Shown here: piece after piece, positions 25,750-33,531 of the stretch
How positions within the stretch are numbered: the first letter of the stretch is position 1
Layout: each line of letters opens with the position of its first letter
Source of the DNA: Cyanobacteria bacterium FACHB-471
GTDB taxonomy: Bacteria; Cyanobacteriota; Cyanobacteriia; Elainellales; Elainellaceae
NCBI GenBank assembly: GCA_014695345.1
Contig: JACJOC010000057.1
Coordinates: 1-38,352 of the forward strand
Direction: 5' to 3'
Length of the DNA stretch: 38,352 nucleotides
Position numbers and translations under genes: made by a program
The notes under the pieces: model-generated
What the model was told of the DNA's origin: nothing
What the model saw: the letters and a program-made list of their open reading frames with translations, nothing else
Database searches by the model: none

Positions 25750-26778
25750 TCAGTCAGGGGCTTCGATAGGTGGCTCAAACTGGTTTTGGTGCAGCCACTC
25801 AATCTGACGTGCTGCATCTGATAGTCTTGCTTCTCGCTGACCTTGCGATCGCGCCTGCCAGCACATCAAGCCCACAGGAGTGTTGATCAAGTCCACAAGG
25901 TTAGCTTTCCGATTAGCAATTTTTACAGCAGCGATGGGCATTTCTTTGAGGAACCAGCGACTCCAACGGTAGAAGTAGTCGCGTGAGGTTGGCTCTCGCA
26001 TTAAACTCACCCCGTGTAACTCATGCAGATAGCGATTTGAGCGTCCGTAGCGATGCCACTGACGGCGCAACTCTGACAGGGTAGCGCGGTGGCGATGCTG
26101 TACGACTGCTGATTCTGCAAAAGCCAATTTCCAGTTGCCCTGCTGCTGAATGCGCCAGCACATATCGGCATCACCGCCCGTCGTTAAGTAGGGACGAAAT
26201 AGCCCTGCTTTTTCTAAAGCTTGCTGCCGAATCGCTAAATTAGCCGTCTGTCCGTAAGGCAGGAAGGGATGGGCAAGGGTGTGTTTTTGAGAGAGCGTAT
26301 CTTGGCGATCAGCAAACTCCTCCAGGAGGGTTGTACCGGGAAGCGCAACAACTTCTCCTGCAACCAGACCCACCGCAGGGTCAGTAAAGGGCTGCATCAG
26401 GTTAATTAGCCAATCGGGCTGAGGACGACAGTCTGCGTCGGTAAACGCCAGTATTTCGCTTTTGGCTGCTCTAACGCCAGTGTTGCGAGCGGCGTAAGAG
26501 CTCTGGATTTGAGTTTCACTTAAATAGCGCAGAGTGATACCCCGATCGCCACTGGTCTGCACGGCAGTTTGCAGCAAATCAGGGGTGCGATCGCCACTTC
26601 CATTATCAACGAGCAAATATTCGACTTGACTGGCTGGATAGGTCTGTGCCCAAAGACAGTTAAGCAAATCGGGCAAGTCCGCTTCGCCATTGTAAATGGG
26701 GATGATGACAGACAAAGGAGGCAAGAACTTTTCGTCAACGGGCTGATTCATTGGCTCATCGCTTTGAACGGGAGTCAT
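25750..26778 (-). CDS. Family 2 glycosyltransferase
   Basis: A 342-aa GT-A fold glycosyltransferase without clear membrane helices. The nucleotide-sugar-binding start is LSVIIPIYNGEADLPDLLN. The metal-binding motif is FTDADCRPQPDWL, and the acceptor or catalytic region reads TTGGDADMCWRIQQQG with HRATLSELRRQWHRYGRSN. It most likely adds a sugar to a cell-surface glycan or lipid, but the substrate cannot be told. ATG 26778 has GGAG at 11 nt; ATG at 26751 is an alternative. It is a single gene upstream of the DUF1400 hydrolase on the same strand, with 155 nt between. Confidence 0.9.
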   Translation of the reverse strand: MTPVQSDEPMNQPVDEKFLPPLSVIIPIYNGEADLPDLLNCLWAQTYPASQVEYLLVDNGSGDRTPDLLQTAVQTSGDRGITLRYLSETQIQSSYAARNTGVRAAKSEILAFTDADCRPQPDWLINLMQPFTDPAVGLVAGEVVALPGTTLLEEFADRQDTLSQKHTLAHPFLPYGQTANLAIRQQALEKAGLFRPYLTTGGDADMCWRIQQQGNWKLAFAESAVVQHRHRATLSELRRQWHRYGRSNRYLHELHGVSLMREPTSRDYFYRWSRWFLKEMPIAAVKIANRKANLVDLINTPVGLMCWQARSQGQREARLSDAARQIEWLHQNQFEPPIEAPD

Positions 26779-27079
26779 GCGGCTACAGCTCCAAAAGTCT
26801 TACCTAAGAAGTAGTCCATTCATAAGGCTAGTCAACTTCATCAGGGTCGGCAAGTCCCTTAAGGTTGAGATTCAGTTAGCACCTTTAAAGAATTGTGCGG
26901 TCGGAGCCAACTTCCTCCCCAAAAGGAAACTAAAGCAGCACAGTAGAAGTCTCGTTTTACAACAAAGTATCACTCCCTGCTCAGATGACGTTGCGTCTAC
27001 ATTCTGGCTAAAGTCTGAGAACGCTTAGGTAAAGTTGCTTATCTGCTGTAAAACGAGTAAGCATTCGGGAGGGTGTTAT
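26779..27079. other. Divergent intergenic region, no gene seen
   Basis: About 300 nt between the glycosyltransferase (minus) and the GerMN-like gene (plus). A plus-strand open frame at 26777-27028 shows no protein-like composition and no RBS, and is not called. It should contain both promoters. A clear GGGAGG RBS for the downstream gene lies at 27068-27073. Confidence 0.5.
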
Positions 27080-27670
27080 ATGAAACAAGATTTTAGAAAG
27101 CCAATTGCAATTGCTATATCTATTCCCCAAGAGCAGCGGGAAGATGAATCGAATCAGAGTTTCTTGGTCAAGATTTTAATACCGTTGTTTGTAGCGATCG
27201 CACTTGCTCTAAATTTACCGCTGTCAGCGATCGCTAATCCGGTTGAAATTGCACAAGCGACTGAAACTGAAACACCGTCTGGTACGCCGGACATAGACAG
27301 TTCTATTACCAGGGAATATGAGCCTGCGGTCGTCTACATTCCAGACCCACAGACTCAAGAGCTAGTGCCACAGTCAGTGTTATTGGGGGCTGACGAACCG
27401 GTTGAAGGTGCAGTGGATCAAATCATGCAGGCCTACCAAGGGCAGGATGTCGGTATCACAGGCTATGAGGTGAATGTCGATCAGTCCAGCCAGGAAGCTG
27501 AAATCAACTTTGAGGTAGACGCCCCCCGTGGCGAAGAAGCTTTTCAAAGTCTCAGTAGTGCCAACCAATACTCCTTGTTTGAAGCAATTCGAGAAACGCT
27601 GTTGACCGAACCGACCTACAACGTCGATGAGGTAATTTTCCTTGCGAACGGTGACTCCTTTGACATCTAA
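27080..27670 (+). CDS. Exported GerMN-like domain protein
   Basis: A 196-aa protein. An N-terminal hydrophobic helix (ILIPLFVAIALALNLPLSAI, about residues 34-53) precedes a likely cleavage near SAIANP, so it is probably periplasmic or lipid-free secreted. The C-terminal 110 residues resemble the GerMN domain: VVYIPDPQTQELVPQS, then an acidic EPVEGAVDQIMQAYQG helix, a strand pair with INFEV, and a closing helix FEAIRETLLTEPTYNVDEV. In spore-formers this domain is in germination proteins; in cyanobacteria its role is unknown. The ATG at 27080 is supported by GGGAGGGTG at 8 nt and is preferred to an upstream in-frame start. A strong hairpin follows. Confidence 0.68.
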   Translation: MKQDFRKPIAIAISIPQEQREDESNQSFLVKILIPLFVAIALALNLPLSAIANPVEIAQATETETPSGTPDIDSSITREYEPAVVYIPDPQTQELVPQSVLLGADEPVEGAVDQIMQAYQGQDVGITGYEVNVDQSSQEAEINFEVDAPRGEEAFQSLSSANQYSLFEAIRETLLTEPTYNVDEVIFLANGDSFDI

Positions 27671-27752
27671 CATCTAAGAGACTGTGGAGAACAGTTCTGC
27701 TTTTCTCTAGCAACTATCCGTTTGCCCCTATTAGAACATCCCTAAACCTCTT

Positions 27753-27796
27753 GCGTAAGTGGTGGTGCAGCTTTGCCGCGCCACCACTCACGCTTT
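27753..27796 (+). terminator. Terminator after the GerMN-like gene
   Basis: A stem of about 15 bp with one mismatch (GCGTAAGTGGTGGTGC with GCGCCACCACTCACGC, 27753-27768 and 27778-27793) is followed by TTT. It lies about 85 nt after the stop. Confidence 0.65.
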
Positions 27797-27957
27797 AAAA
27801 AGCGACTTCTAGAGGTCACTGAGAAGCTGTTTGCCCTACCACAGACAGGTTAAGCTCTCCTCCTGGGCAGTTTCGATTTGAGTTGTAGAAAGAAATTTTA
27901 GATGGGGGGCTGCGTTTTCAAGAACACTGTGCTACTATCAGTAATCGTGGATTGGGC

Positions 27958-28042
27958 GGGTCGGTGCCCGAGTGGTTAATGGGGGCGGACTGTAAATCCG
28001 CTGGCTACGCCTACGCTGGTTCAAATCCAGCCCGGCCCACCA
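27958..28042 (+). tRNA. tRNA-Tyr (GTA)
   Basis: A class II tRNA with acceptor stem GGGTCGG/CCGGCCC, anticodon stem GCGGA/TCCGC around loop CTGTAAA (anticodon GTA at 27992-27994), a long variable arm, and the T-loop GGTTCAAATCC. The discriminator A is at 28039 and CCA is encoded at 28040-28042. Confidence 0.97.
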
Positions 28043-28058
28043 CGAAAGTCGAGAGCTA

Positions 28059-28106
28059 TGAATTTTGAGTTGTGAGTAGGTCACGCCTCTCATCATTCAA
28101 AATTCA
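28059..28106 (+). other. Hairpin between tRNA-Tyr and tRNA-Thr
   Basis: TGAATTTTGA (28059-28068) pairs exactly with TCAAAATTCA (28097-28106). The pairing can continue with GTGAG and CTC inside. The GAATTTTGA motif is a common AT-rich spacer repeat in cyanobacteria. It is probably within a precursor of both tRNAs. Confidence 0.5.
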
Positions 28107-28125
28107 GCACTCAAGACTGACTTTT

Positions 28126-28197
28126 GCCCGTGTGGCTCAGTGGTAGAGCACACCCTTGGTAAGGGTGAGGTCACGAGTTCAATCCTCGTCACGGGCT
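28126..28197 (+). tRNA. tRNA-Thr (GGT)
   Basis: Acceptor stem GCCCGTG/CACGGGC, D-loop GGCTCAGTGGTAGAGC, anticodon stem CACCC/GGGTG with anticodon GGT at 28158-28160, and T-arm GTTCAATCC. The discriminator is T28197, and CCA is not encoded (TTAC follows). Confidence 0.97.
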
Positions 28198-28222
28198 TAC
28201 TCCCTTCCGGTTGAAGATTAGG

Positions 28223-28268
28223 TAACAAAAGGTTCAGCGATGTACCCTCGCTGAACCTTTTGTTATGA
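28223..28268 (+). terminator. Strong terminator after the tRNA pair
   Basis: An 18-bp perfect stem (28223-28240 with 28248-28265, ending in TTTTGTTA) encloses a 7-nt loop. The A-run on the left and T-run on the right mean it could work in both directions. Confidence 0.8.
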
Positions 28269-28365
28269 AAAGAGTAGAACATTCAACAAATTCCTCTGTA
28301 GGATAGACGCACAGCGCTGTGACATCTGGCATAAAGGTTGAACAACCCTAAACCCCGACCGCAGC

Positions 28366-28587
28366 ATGTTTAGTCTTCTTGAAACTACAGTCAAACCTTT
28401 GCTCCTCAACACAAAGGTGCTGGAGGTAGCGTATGAGCTTTACCTGCAAGCACCCCAGTCGGAGTATCCAGAAATTGACCTAAAAGAGTTGTCTAACCGG
28501 ACTGGCGCAAGCTTGTTGGAGTGCCGCAACGCTATCGTCGGTGCACACGAAGTTGGTAGATTTCCAAAGTGTTCTCTGTGCTCTTGA
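28366..28587 (+). CDS. Small protein with possible winged-helix motif, unknown
   Basis: A 73-aa soluble protein. ELSNRTGASLLECRNAIVGA reads like a helix-turn-helix (winged-helix) recognition segment; the C-terminus HEVGRFPKCSLCS has two cysteines (CSLC). No family can be named. Its stop (TGA, 28585-28587) overlaps by one base the ATG of the next gene (TGATG), which strongly suggests translational coupling and that both are real. No clear RBS is seen. Confidence 0.55.
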   Translation: MFSLLETTVKPLLLNTKVLEVAYELYLQAPQSEYPEIDLKELSNRTGASLLECRNAIVGAHEVGRFPKCSLCS

Positions 28588-29654
28588 TGAGAGGTAAACA
28601 GGCGATCGCTCCCAAAACTGTCACATCTGAAGTCAAAACCTTGAAAGCCCAAAAGCCGTCACCCTCTTCTTACCGCTTTGGCTGGTTTGACTGGTTTTGT
28701 CTGTGGTATCCCCCAGGTTGGCTAATCTTGTTTAATCGCCACTGGCAGCACTATCACGCTGACCCAGAAGGTTGGAATTGGTTGGAATATATTTTATTTC
28801 TCCTTCCGGGTGGGTTTTACCTGGCGCTGCTGTTGCGCTGGCTAAGACTGGGAGGGCGATCGCCTTGTCAAACAAATACCTCAGTTGAGCCTGGATACCA
28901 GAAAGCATTTCGAGATGAAATTCTTGCTCCAATCTTGCAGCATCACTTCCAACCCGAGTTGCACAACACTGAGCATTTGCCTCAGCAAGGACACTTTATT
29001 GTTGTGTTAAATCATGCGGGGATGGCTTTCCCGTGGGATTTTGTTGGACTAGGAACCCTATTAAGCCAAACAAAAGGCTGGTTTGTGCAGCCGGTCGCCC
29101 ATGAAATTTTCTTTGATCATCCCTGGCTCAAGTGGTGGTTGCCTGCGGGCTGGTCACAGGTTTTGGGAGGCATTCGGGCTAATCGAAACAGTTTTGAGAC
29201 GGCAGTGGCTGATGAACAAGCCGAAACTGTTTTGCTATATGCCCCAGAAAGCTGGCGTGGACTGGCAAAAGGTTGGCAGCGACGGCATCAATTGGAGACG
29301 TTTGACCCTAGTTTCATTAAGTTAAGCGATCGCCATCATATTCCTATCCTGCCTGTTCTTTGTATTGGCAACGAATTCCTGCACCCCTGGGCTTTTAACT
29401 CAAGAAAGCTAACGAAATGGACAGGATTGCCGCTGTTTCCCCTATCGCCGCTGATGATCGCGTTTCTGCTGTTTCCATCGATGGGCGTTTGGGCAGCGAA
29501 GACTCATTTGAGATATTACATTCAGCCGCTAGAGAAACCCTGGCAACGGGAGCATTCTTTGCAAAACCGATCGGTAGCCTATCAGGAGGCGCAGGATTTG
29601 CGATCGCGTCTGCAAAACTCGATGAATGATTACCTGTCACAATTGGTAAAGTAG
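28587..29654 (+). CDS. Membrane-associated acyltransferase (PlsC-like)
   Basis: A 355-aa protein. It has a hydrophobic N-terminal half (PPGWLILFNRHW and LFLLPGGFYLALLLRWLRL) and a PlsC-type catalytic region: NHAGMAFPWDFVGLG (an Hx6D variant of the usual HxxxxD) followed by GGIRANRNSFETAV and VLLYAPESWRG. It is likely to acylate a glycerolipid, hydroxy lipid or related acceptor at the membrane. The spacing of the His and Asp is longer than the canonical four residues, so activity should not be assumed. ATG 28587 is chosen because it overlaps the stop of the small upstream gene; a GTG at 28569 is alternative. It leads into cofH, 24 nt downstream. Confidence 0.75.
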   Translation: MRGKQAIAPKTVTSEVKTLKAQKPSPSSYRFGWFDWFCLWYPPGWLILFNRHWQHYHADPEGWNWLEYILFLLPGGFYLALLLRWLRLGGRSPCQTNTSVEPGYQKAFRDEILAPILQHHFQPELHNTEHLPQQGHFIVVLNHAGMAFPWDFVGLGTLLSQTKGWFVQPVAHEIFFDHPWLKWWLPAGWSQVLGGIRANRNSFETAVADEQAETVLLYAPESWRGLAKGWQRRHQLETFDPSFIKLSDRHHIPILPVLCIGNEFLHPWAFNSRKLTKWTGLPLFPLSPLMIAFLLFPSMGVWAAKTHLRYYIQPLEKPWQREHSLQNRSVAYQEAQDLRSRLQNSMNDYLSQLVK

Positions 29655-29678
29655 CTCTTTTTTCTGGACGCTTTAGCG

Positions 29679-30839
29679 ATGCAAACGGTTGATCAAATTC
29701 TCGATCGGGCTTTGGCAGGAAAAGATTTGTCTGAGGCAGAGGGTGTGGTGTTGCTCAGACAAACTGACGCAGGAGCGATCGCCGCCATTCGAGAAACGAG
29801 CGATCGCCTACGCCACAAACAATCAGGTGACATTGTTACCTATGTGATCAACCGCAACATCAACTTCACCAACATTTGCGAACAGCACTGTAGCTTCTGT
29901 GCCTTTCGTCGAGATGAGGGCGATGAAGGTTCGTACTGGTTAACCGAAGCAACAATTTTAGAAAAAACCACCGATGCCGTCCAACGAGGCGCAACTGAAA
30001 TTTGTATGCAGGGCGGACTGCATCCTGGGGCAAAGCTGAATGGAACGTCTCTGGATTACTATGTGCGGTTAGTGAGAACGATTAAAGATGCCTTTCCTCA
30101 TCTGCATCTCCATGCTTTTTCACCACAAGAAGTGCAGTTTATCGCTAGAGAAGATGAATTAAGCTACGCCGAAGTGATTGCCGCATTTCGGGATGCTGGC
30201 GTCGGCTCCATGCCTGGAACGGCGGCAGAAGTATTGGATGATGAAGTGCGGCGCGTCCTCTGTCCCGAGAAAATCAATACGGCAGTTTGGTTAGAAATTG
30301 TGGAAGCCGCCCATCGCTTGGGAATGCCTACTACTAGCACGATGCTTTCGGGACATATTGAAACATCAGAGCAACAGATGCGGCATTTTGAACTGTTGCG
30401 ATCGCTCCAGCAAAAAGCGGTAGAAAGGGGCGATCGCGGCATCAGCGAATTCATTCTGCTACCCTTTGTAGGTCAAGAGGCACCCAAACCGCTGCGGCGA
30501 CGAGTTGGACGCGATCAGCCTGTCCTTTCCGACTCACTTTTACTCACTGCCGTTGCCCGAATTTTTCTAGGAAACTGGATTGCCAACCATCAGCCAAGCT
30601 GGGTCAAGTTGGGCTTAGCTGGAGCAACAGAAGCTCTCACCTGGGGTTGCAATGACATCGGCGGCACGCTTATGGAAGAACACATCACTACAATGGCGGG
30701 TGCCCAAGGTGGCACCTGCATGGAAGTAGCAGATCTCAAAGCAGCGATTCATTCTCTGAATCGCCCAGCACAGCAGCGAGACACCCTTTATCAGTACCTC
30801 ACCTTACAGAAGGGTGTAGAGTCCGAAGTACCGGTGTAG
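29679..30839 (+). CDS. cofH: 7,8-didemethyl-8-hydroxy-5-deazariboflavin synthase subunit CofH
   Basis: A 386-aa radical SAM enzyme, the tyrosine-side partner of CofG in making F0, the deazaflavin antenna chromophore of some photolyases in cyanobacteria. The radical SAM cluster is CEQHCSFC (C67, C71, C74) in [17 protein letters not shown]. Other hallmarks are [51 protein letters not shown], and [15 protein letters not shown] toward the C-terminus. The length is normal. CofG is not in the window. It follows the acyltransferase gene by 24 nt and precedes the LysE-type exporter by 40 nt. Confidence 0.95.
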   Translation: MQTVDQILDRALAGKDLSEAEGVVLLRQTDAGAIAAIRETSDRLRHKQSGDIVTYVINRNINFTNICEQHCSFCAFRRDEGDEGSYWLTEATILEKTTDAVQRGATEICMQGGLHPGAKLNGTSLDYYVRLVRTIKDAFPHLHLHAFSPQEVQFIAREDELSYAEVIAAFRDAGVGSMPGTAAEVLDDEVRRVLCPEKINTAVWLEIVEAAHRLGMPTTSTMLSGHIETSEQQMRHFELLRSLQQKAVERGDRGISEFILLPFVGQEAPKPLRRRVGRDQPVLSDSLLLTAVARIFLGNWIANHQPSWVKLGLAGATEALTWGCNDIGGTLMEEHITTMAGAQGGTCMEVADLKAAIHSLNRPAQQRDTLYQYLTLQKGVESEVPV

Positions 30840-30879
30840 TGTAAATCGATATTGCCATTGAACTTGGGGTGCCTACAAA

Positions 30880-31545
30880 ATGTCATTTTTTGCAGATTGG
30901 CTGACGGTTTTGGCGATCGGGTGTTTAGCAGTAATGGCTCCTGGACCCAACCTTGCCATGACTTTACGCAACAGTTTGTCTTATTCGAGGCAGTCAGGCA
31001 TTTACACCGCCGTGGGTTTAGCTGCTGGCAACTGTGTTCATGTAACCTACTGCCTGGTTGGAATTGGAGTCATCATTTCAGAATCAATTCTGTTGTTTAA
31101 TACAATTAAATGGTTAGGAGCAGCTTACCTCATCTACGTTGGCATCAAGTCACTTCAAGCGCAGCGGCACAAACCAATCGTCCCCGAAAGCTCTGTTACT
31201 CGAAACGCTCAACATTCATCATCTCAACAAACTCACGATCTCACTCGATTTGCATCAATTAGGATTGGTTTTCTCACCAACTTGCTTAACCCTAAAGTCA
31301 CTCTGTTCTTTCTTGCCCTATTTACTCAAATTATTCAACCGACAACGCCACTGTTCACTCAGGCGATTTATGGACTGACGATGGTGGCACTAGAGTTCAT
31401 TTGGTTTGCTCTAGTTGCGGTCGTGATTTCCCAGCGCTCCATCAAAAACCGATTTCTAGCAATCTCCCATTGGACTGAGCGAATCACAGGAGCCGTTTTG
31501 ATCGCTCTCGGACTGCGGTTAGCCGTTTCTCAACAAAACACATAA
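30880..31545 (+). CDS. LysE/RhtB family exporter
   Basis: A 221-aa inner-membrane amino-acid exporter with five or six hydrophobic helices. The family start is IGCLAVMAPGPNLAMTLRNS, followed by GIYTAVGLAAGNCVHVTYCL, the LysE/RhtB signature. Later helices include WLGAAYLIYVGIKSL and ALVAVVISQRSI. A polar, His/Ser-rich loop lies at about 93-120. The substrate is not predictable. It may be cotranscribed with cofH, but a functional link is not evident. Confidence 0.92.
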   Translation: MSFFADWLTVLAIGCLAVMAPGPNLAMTLRNSLSYSRQSGIYTAVGLAAGNCVHVTYCLVGIGVIISESILLFNTIKWLGAAYLIYVGIKSLQAQRHKPIVPESSVTRNAQHSSSQQTHDLTRFASIRIGFLTNLLNPKVTLFFLALFTQIIQPTTPLFTQAIYGLTMVALEFIWFALVAVVISQRSIKNRFLAISHWTERITGAVLIALGLRLAVSQQNT

Positions 31546-31644
31546 CCGTTGAACTTAATCACCTTCAAATTAAACGGATTTCACAAATACTCTCCACATT
31601 ACTAAGCTCTTTATCCCTCATTCTTTATCTCTCTTCCTTCCTTC

Positions 31645-32676
31645 ATGTCTATCATCACGGTCGAAAATCTCAGCAAAACCTATCCTGTTGCCGTCAAGGA
31701 AGCAGGTTTAAGAGGAACATTAACTCACTTTTTTCATCGTACCTATCGTGATGTGAAAGCGGTGCAGGATGTTTCTTTTCACATTCAACCTGGAGAAGTC
31801 GTGGGTTTTCTGGGACCCAATGGTGCAGGCAAAACTACCACACTCAAGATGCTGACTGGCTTGATTCATCCCTCTAGTGGTCGCATTAATGTTGCAGGAC
31901 ATACTCCATTCACGCGAGAACAAAGCTTCTTAAAGAAAATTACCCTGGTGATGGGGCAAAAGCAGCAGCTTATCTGGGATTTACCTGCATTGGACTCACT
32001 CAAAATTAATGCAGCAGTTTACGGCATTTCGGATAAGGAATTTCGCGGACGAGTAGGGGAATTGGTTGATATGCTCTCTCTTGAAGATAAGCTGACTCAG
32101 CCTGTCCGCAAGCTCTCACTGGGCGAACGGATGAAAGCAGAACTGTTGGCTGCTCTGCTGCACCGCCCTAAAGTGTTGTTTTTGGACGAACCCACTTTAG
32201 GATTAGATGTAAATGCTCAGGTGGCAGTACGTGAGTTTTTGCGGGAATATAACCAGCGCTATCAGGCAACAGTTTTACTCACCAGCCACTATATGGCAGA
32301 TATCACAGCGCTGTGTCAGCGGGTACTGTTGATCTATGCCGGAACACTAATTTATGACGGTAGTTTGGAAGGGCTGCTAGAGCGGTTTGCTCCCTACCGT
32401 GAAGTGAAGGTGGAGTTAAAAGAGAAATTAGCAGATAAGGGAGAAGGGGGGCGATCGCACACGCTCTGTGCCGAAGACTCACTTACCAAACTACAAACCT
32501 ATGGCGAAGTTGGCGCAGTCGAAGGCTGCATTGTCCGTTTCCTGATTCACCGCGAAGATCTGACTCAAACCGTTGCCCGCATTTTGGCGGAGTTAGACGT
32601 AGTAGACCTGACCGTTACCGATCCTCCCGTTGAGGAAGTGATCGGTCGAGTCTTCCAGGCTGGAGCGGTTGCATAA
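31645..32676 (+). CDS. ABC transporter ATP-binding protein (ABC-2 type)
   Basis: A 343-aa ATPase. Walker A is GPNGAGKTT (about 57-65), the signature is LSLGERMKAEL and Walker B is VLFLDEPTLGLD. The switch region is LTSHYMADI. It belongs to the DrrA/NatA-like group paired with ABC-2 membrane subunits (drug, O-antigen or lipid export). The C-terminal 100 residues form a separate domain. No permease gene is adjacent: the next gene is the NfeD-like one. The start has no strong RBS. Confidence 0.92.
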   Translation: MSIITVENLSKTYPVAVKEAGLRGTLTHFFHRTYRDVKAVQDVSFHIQPGEVVGFLGPNGAGKTTTLKMLTGLIHPSSGRINVAGHTPFTREQSFLKKITLVMGQKQQLIWDLPALDSLKINAAVYGISDKEFRGRVGELVDMLSLEDKLTQPVRKLSLGERMKAELLAALLHRPKVLFLDEPTLGLDVNAQVAVREFLREYNQRYQATVLLTSHYMADITALCQRVLLIYAGTLIYDGSLEGLLERFAPYREVKVELKEKLADKGEGGRSHTLCAEDSLTKLQTYGEVGAVEGCIVRFLIHREDLTQTVARILAELDVVDLTVTDPPVEEVIGRVFQAGAVA

Positions 32677-32871
32677 ACTTTGCCCTTAGGTAGCGCTTGA
32701 ATATGGAACTGCTGACACTACTGTCATCATTGCTCCCTTTGCATTCCACCATCCCAATTCACAATCCTAAATAATAATTTTCTGCTTTACCCGTCTAAGT
32801 GAAGCTTGTCAGAGGGCTATAAATGTACTGTGAACTGTAGGTTCTCTCAGACCTTATCCTTAGACCATCCT

Positions 32872-33498
32872 ATGTTAACCCTGTATCAACTCTGCTTTTT
32901 GATTGGTGGCAGCTTTACACTTCTTTCTGCACTGGCGGGGTTTGATGGTGCAGACATTGATCCAGACTGGGAACTCGATCGGGAGTATGAGGTTGATCCC
33001 CATGCCGGAAATCTTTCGCAACAACGGAAACGAGGTGAACTAGAAACCCTTATTAGTCCTCGTCACAGACGAATGGGTTTACCCATCTTCAAACTACGGT
33101 TTTGGACATTTGGAAGCTGTTTTTTTGGACTAACCGGACTGTTGTTGTCGAGAATACAGCCTGCCCTGCCGCAGTTACTGGTGTTGGCTTTGGCGATCGC
33201 CATCGGCATCATTTGCGGTACGGCGATTGTTTGGGCGCTGTACTCATTGCACCAGCGAGAAGCCGACAGCTTGGTGAGATCCGGAGATTTGGCTGGGCTT
33301 TCAGGAATTGTCGAAATTCCCTTTGATTCCTCTAGTAGAGGGAAAGTGCGGGTTAATGCAAAAGGAATGATGATTGATTTCACAGCCTCGACTCAAGAAG
33401 CGGTTGCCTTTGCCAAAGGTGAACGGGTGGTGATTGTGGGAGTAGAAGGAAGTCGAATTTGGGTAGTCTCCGAAAAAGCCTTTAAAGCTGCAACCTGA
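32872..33498 (+). CDS. NfeD-like (YqiJ-type) membrane protein
   Basis: A 208-aa protein with an N-terminal hydrophobic segment (LTLYQLCFLIGGSFTLLSAL) and an acidic loop (DGADIDPDWELDREYEVD). Two further helices follow (RFWTFGSCFFGLTGLLLS, LLVLALAIAIGIICGTAI). The C-terminus is OB-fold-like (SGDLAGLSGIVEIPFD, ending KGERVVIVGVEGSRIWVV). It is the usual partner of flotillin (YqiJ-YqiK type). ATG 32872 begins directly with the hydrophobic region; an upstream start at 32806 is unlikely. It is upstream of two flotillin genes, 33 nt apart. Confidence 0.85.
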   Translation: MLTLYQLCFLIGGSFTLLSALAGFDGADIDPDWELDREYEVDPHAGNLSQQRKRGELETLISPRHRRMGLPIFKLRFWTFGSCFFGLTGLLLSRIQPALPQLLVLALAIAIGIICGTAIVWALYSLHQREADSLVRSGDLAGLSGIVEIPFDSSSRGKVRVNAKGMMIDFTASTQEAVAFAKGERVVIVGVEGSRIWVVSEKAFKAAT

Positions 33499-33531
33499 CT
33501 GCACTATACCCATTACAAGGAATTTAAACCC

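Noticed and set aside
26777-27028. 83-aa open frame between the glycosyltransferase and GerMN-like gene (+)
   Set aside because: It starts inside the glycosyltransferase start codon region and has no RBS; treated as intergenic.
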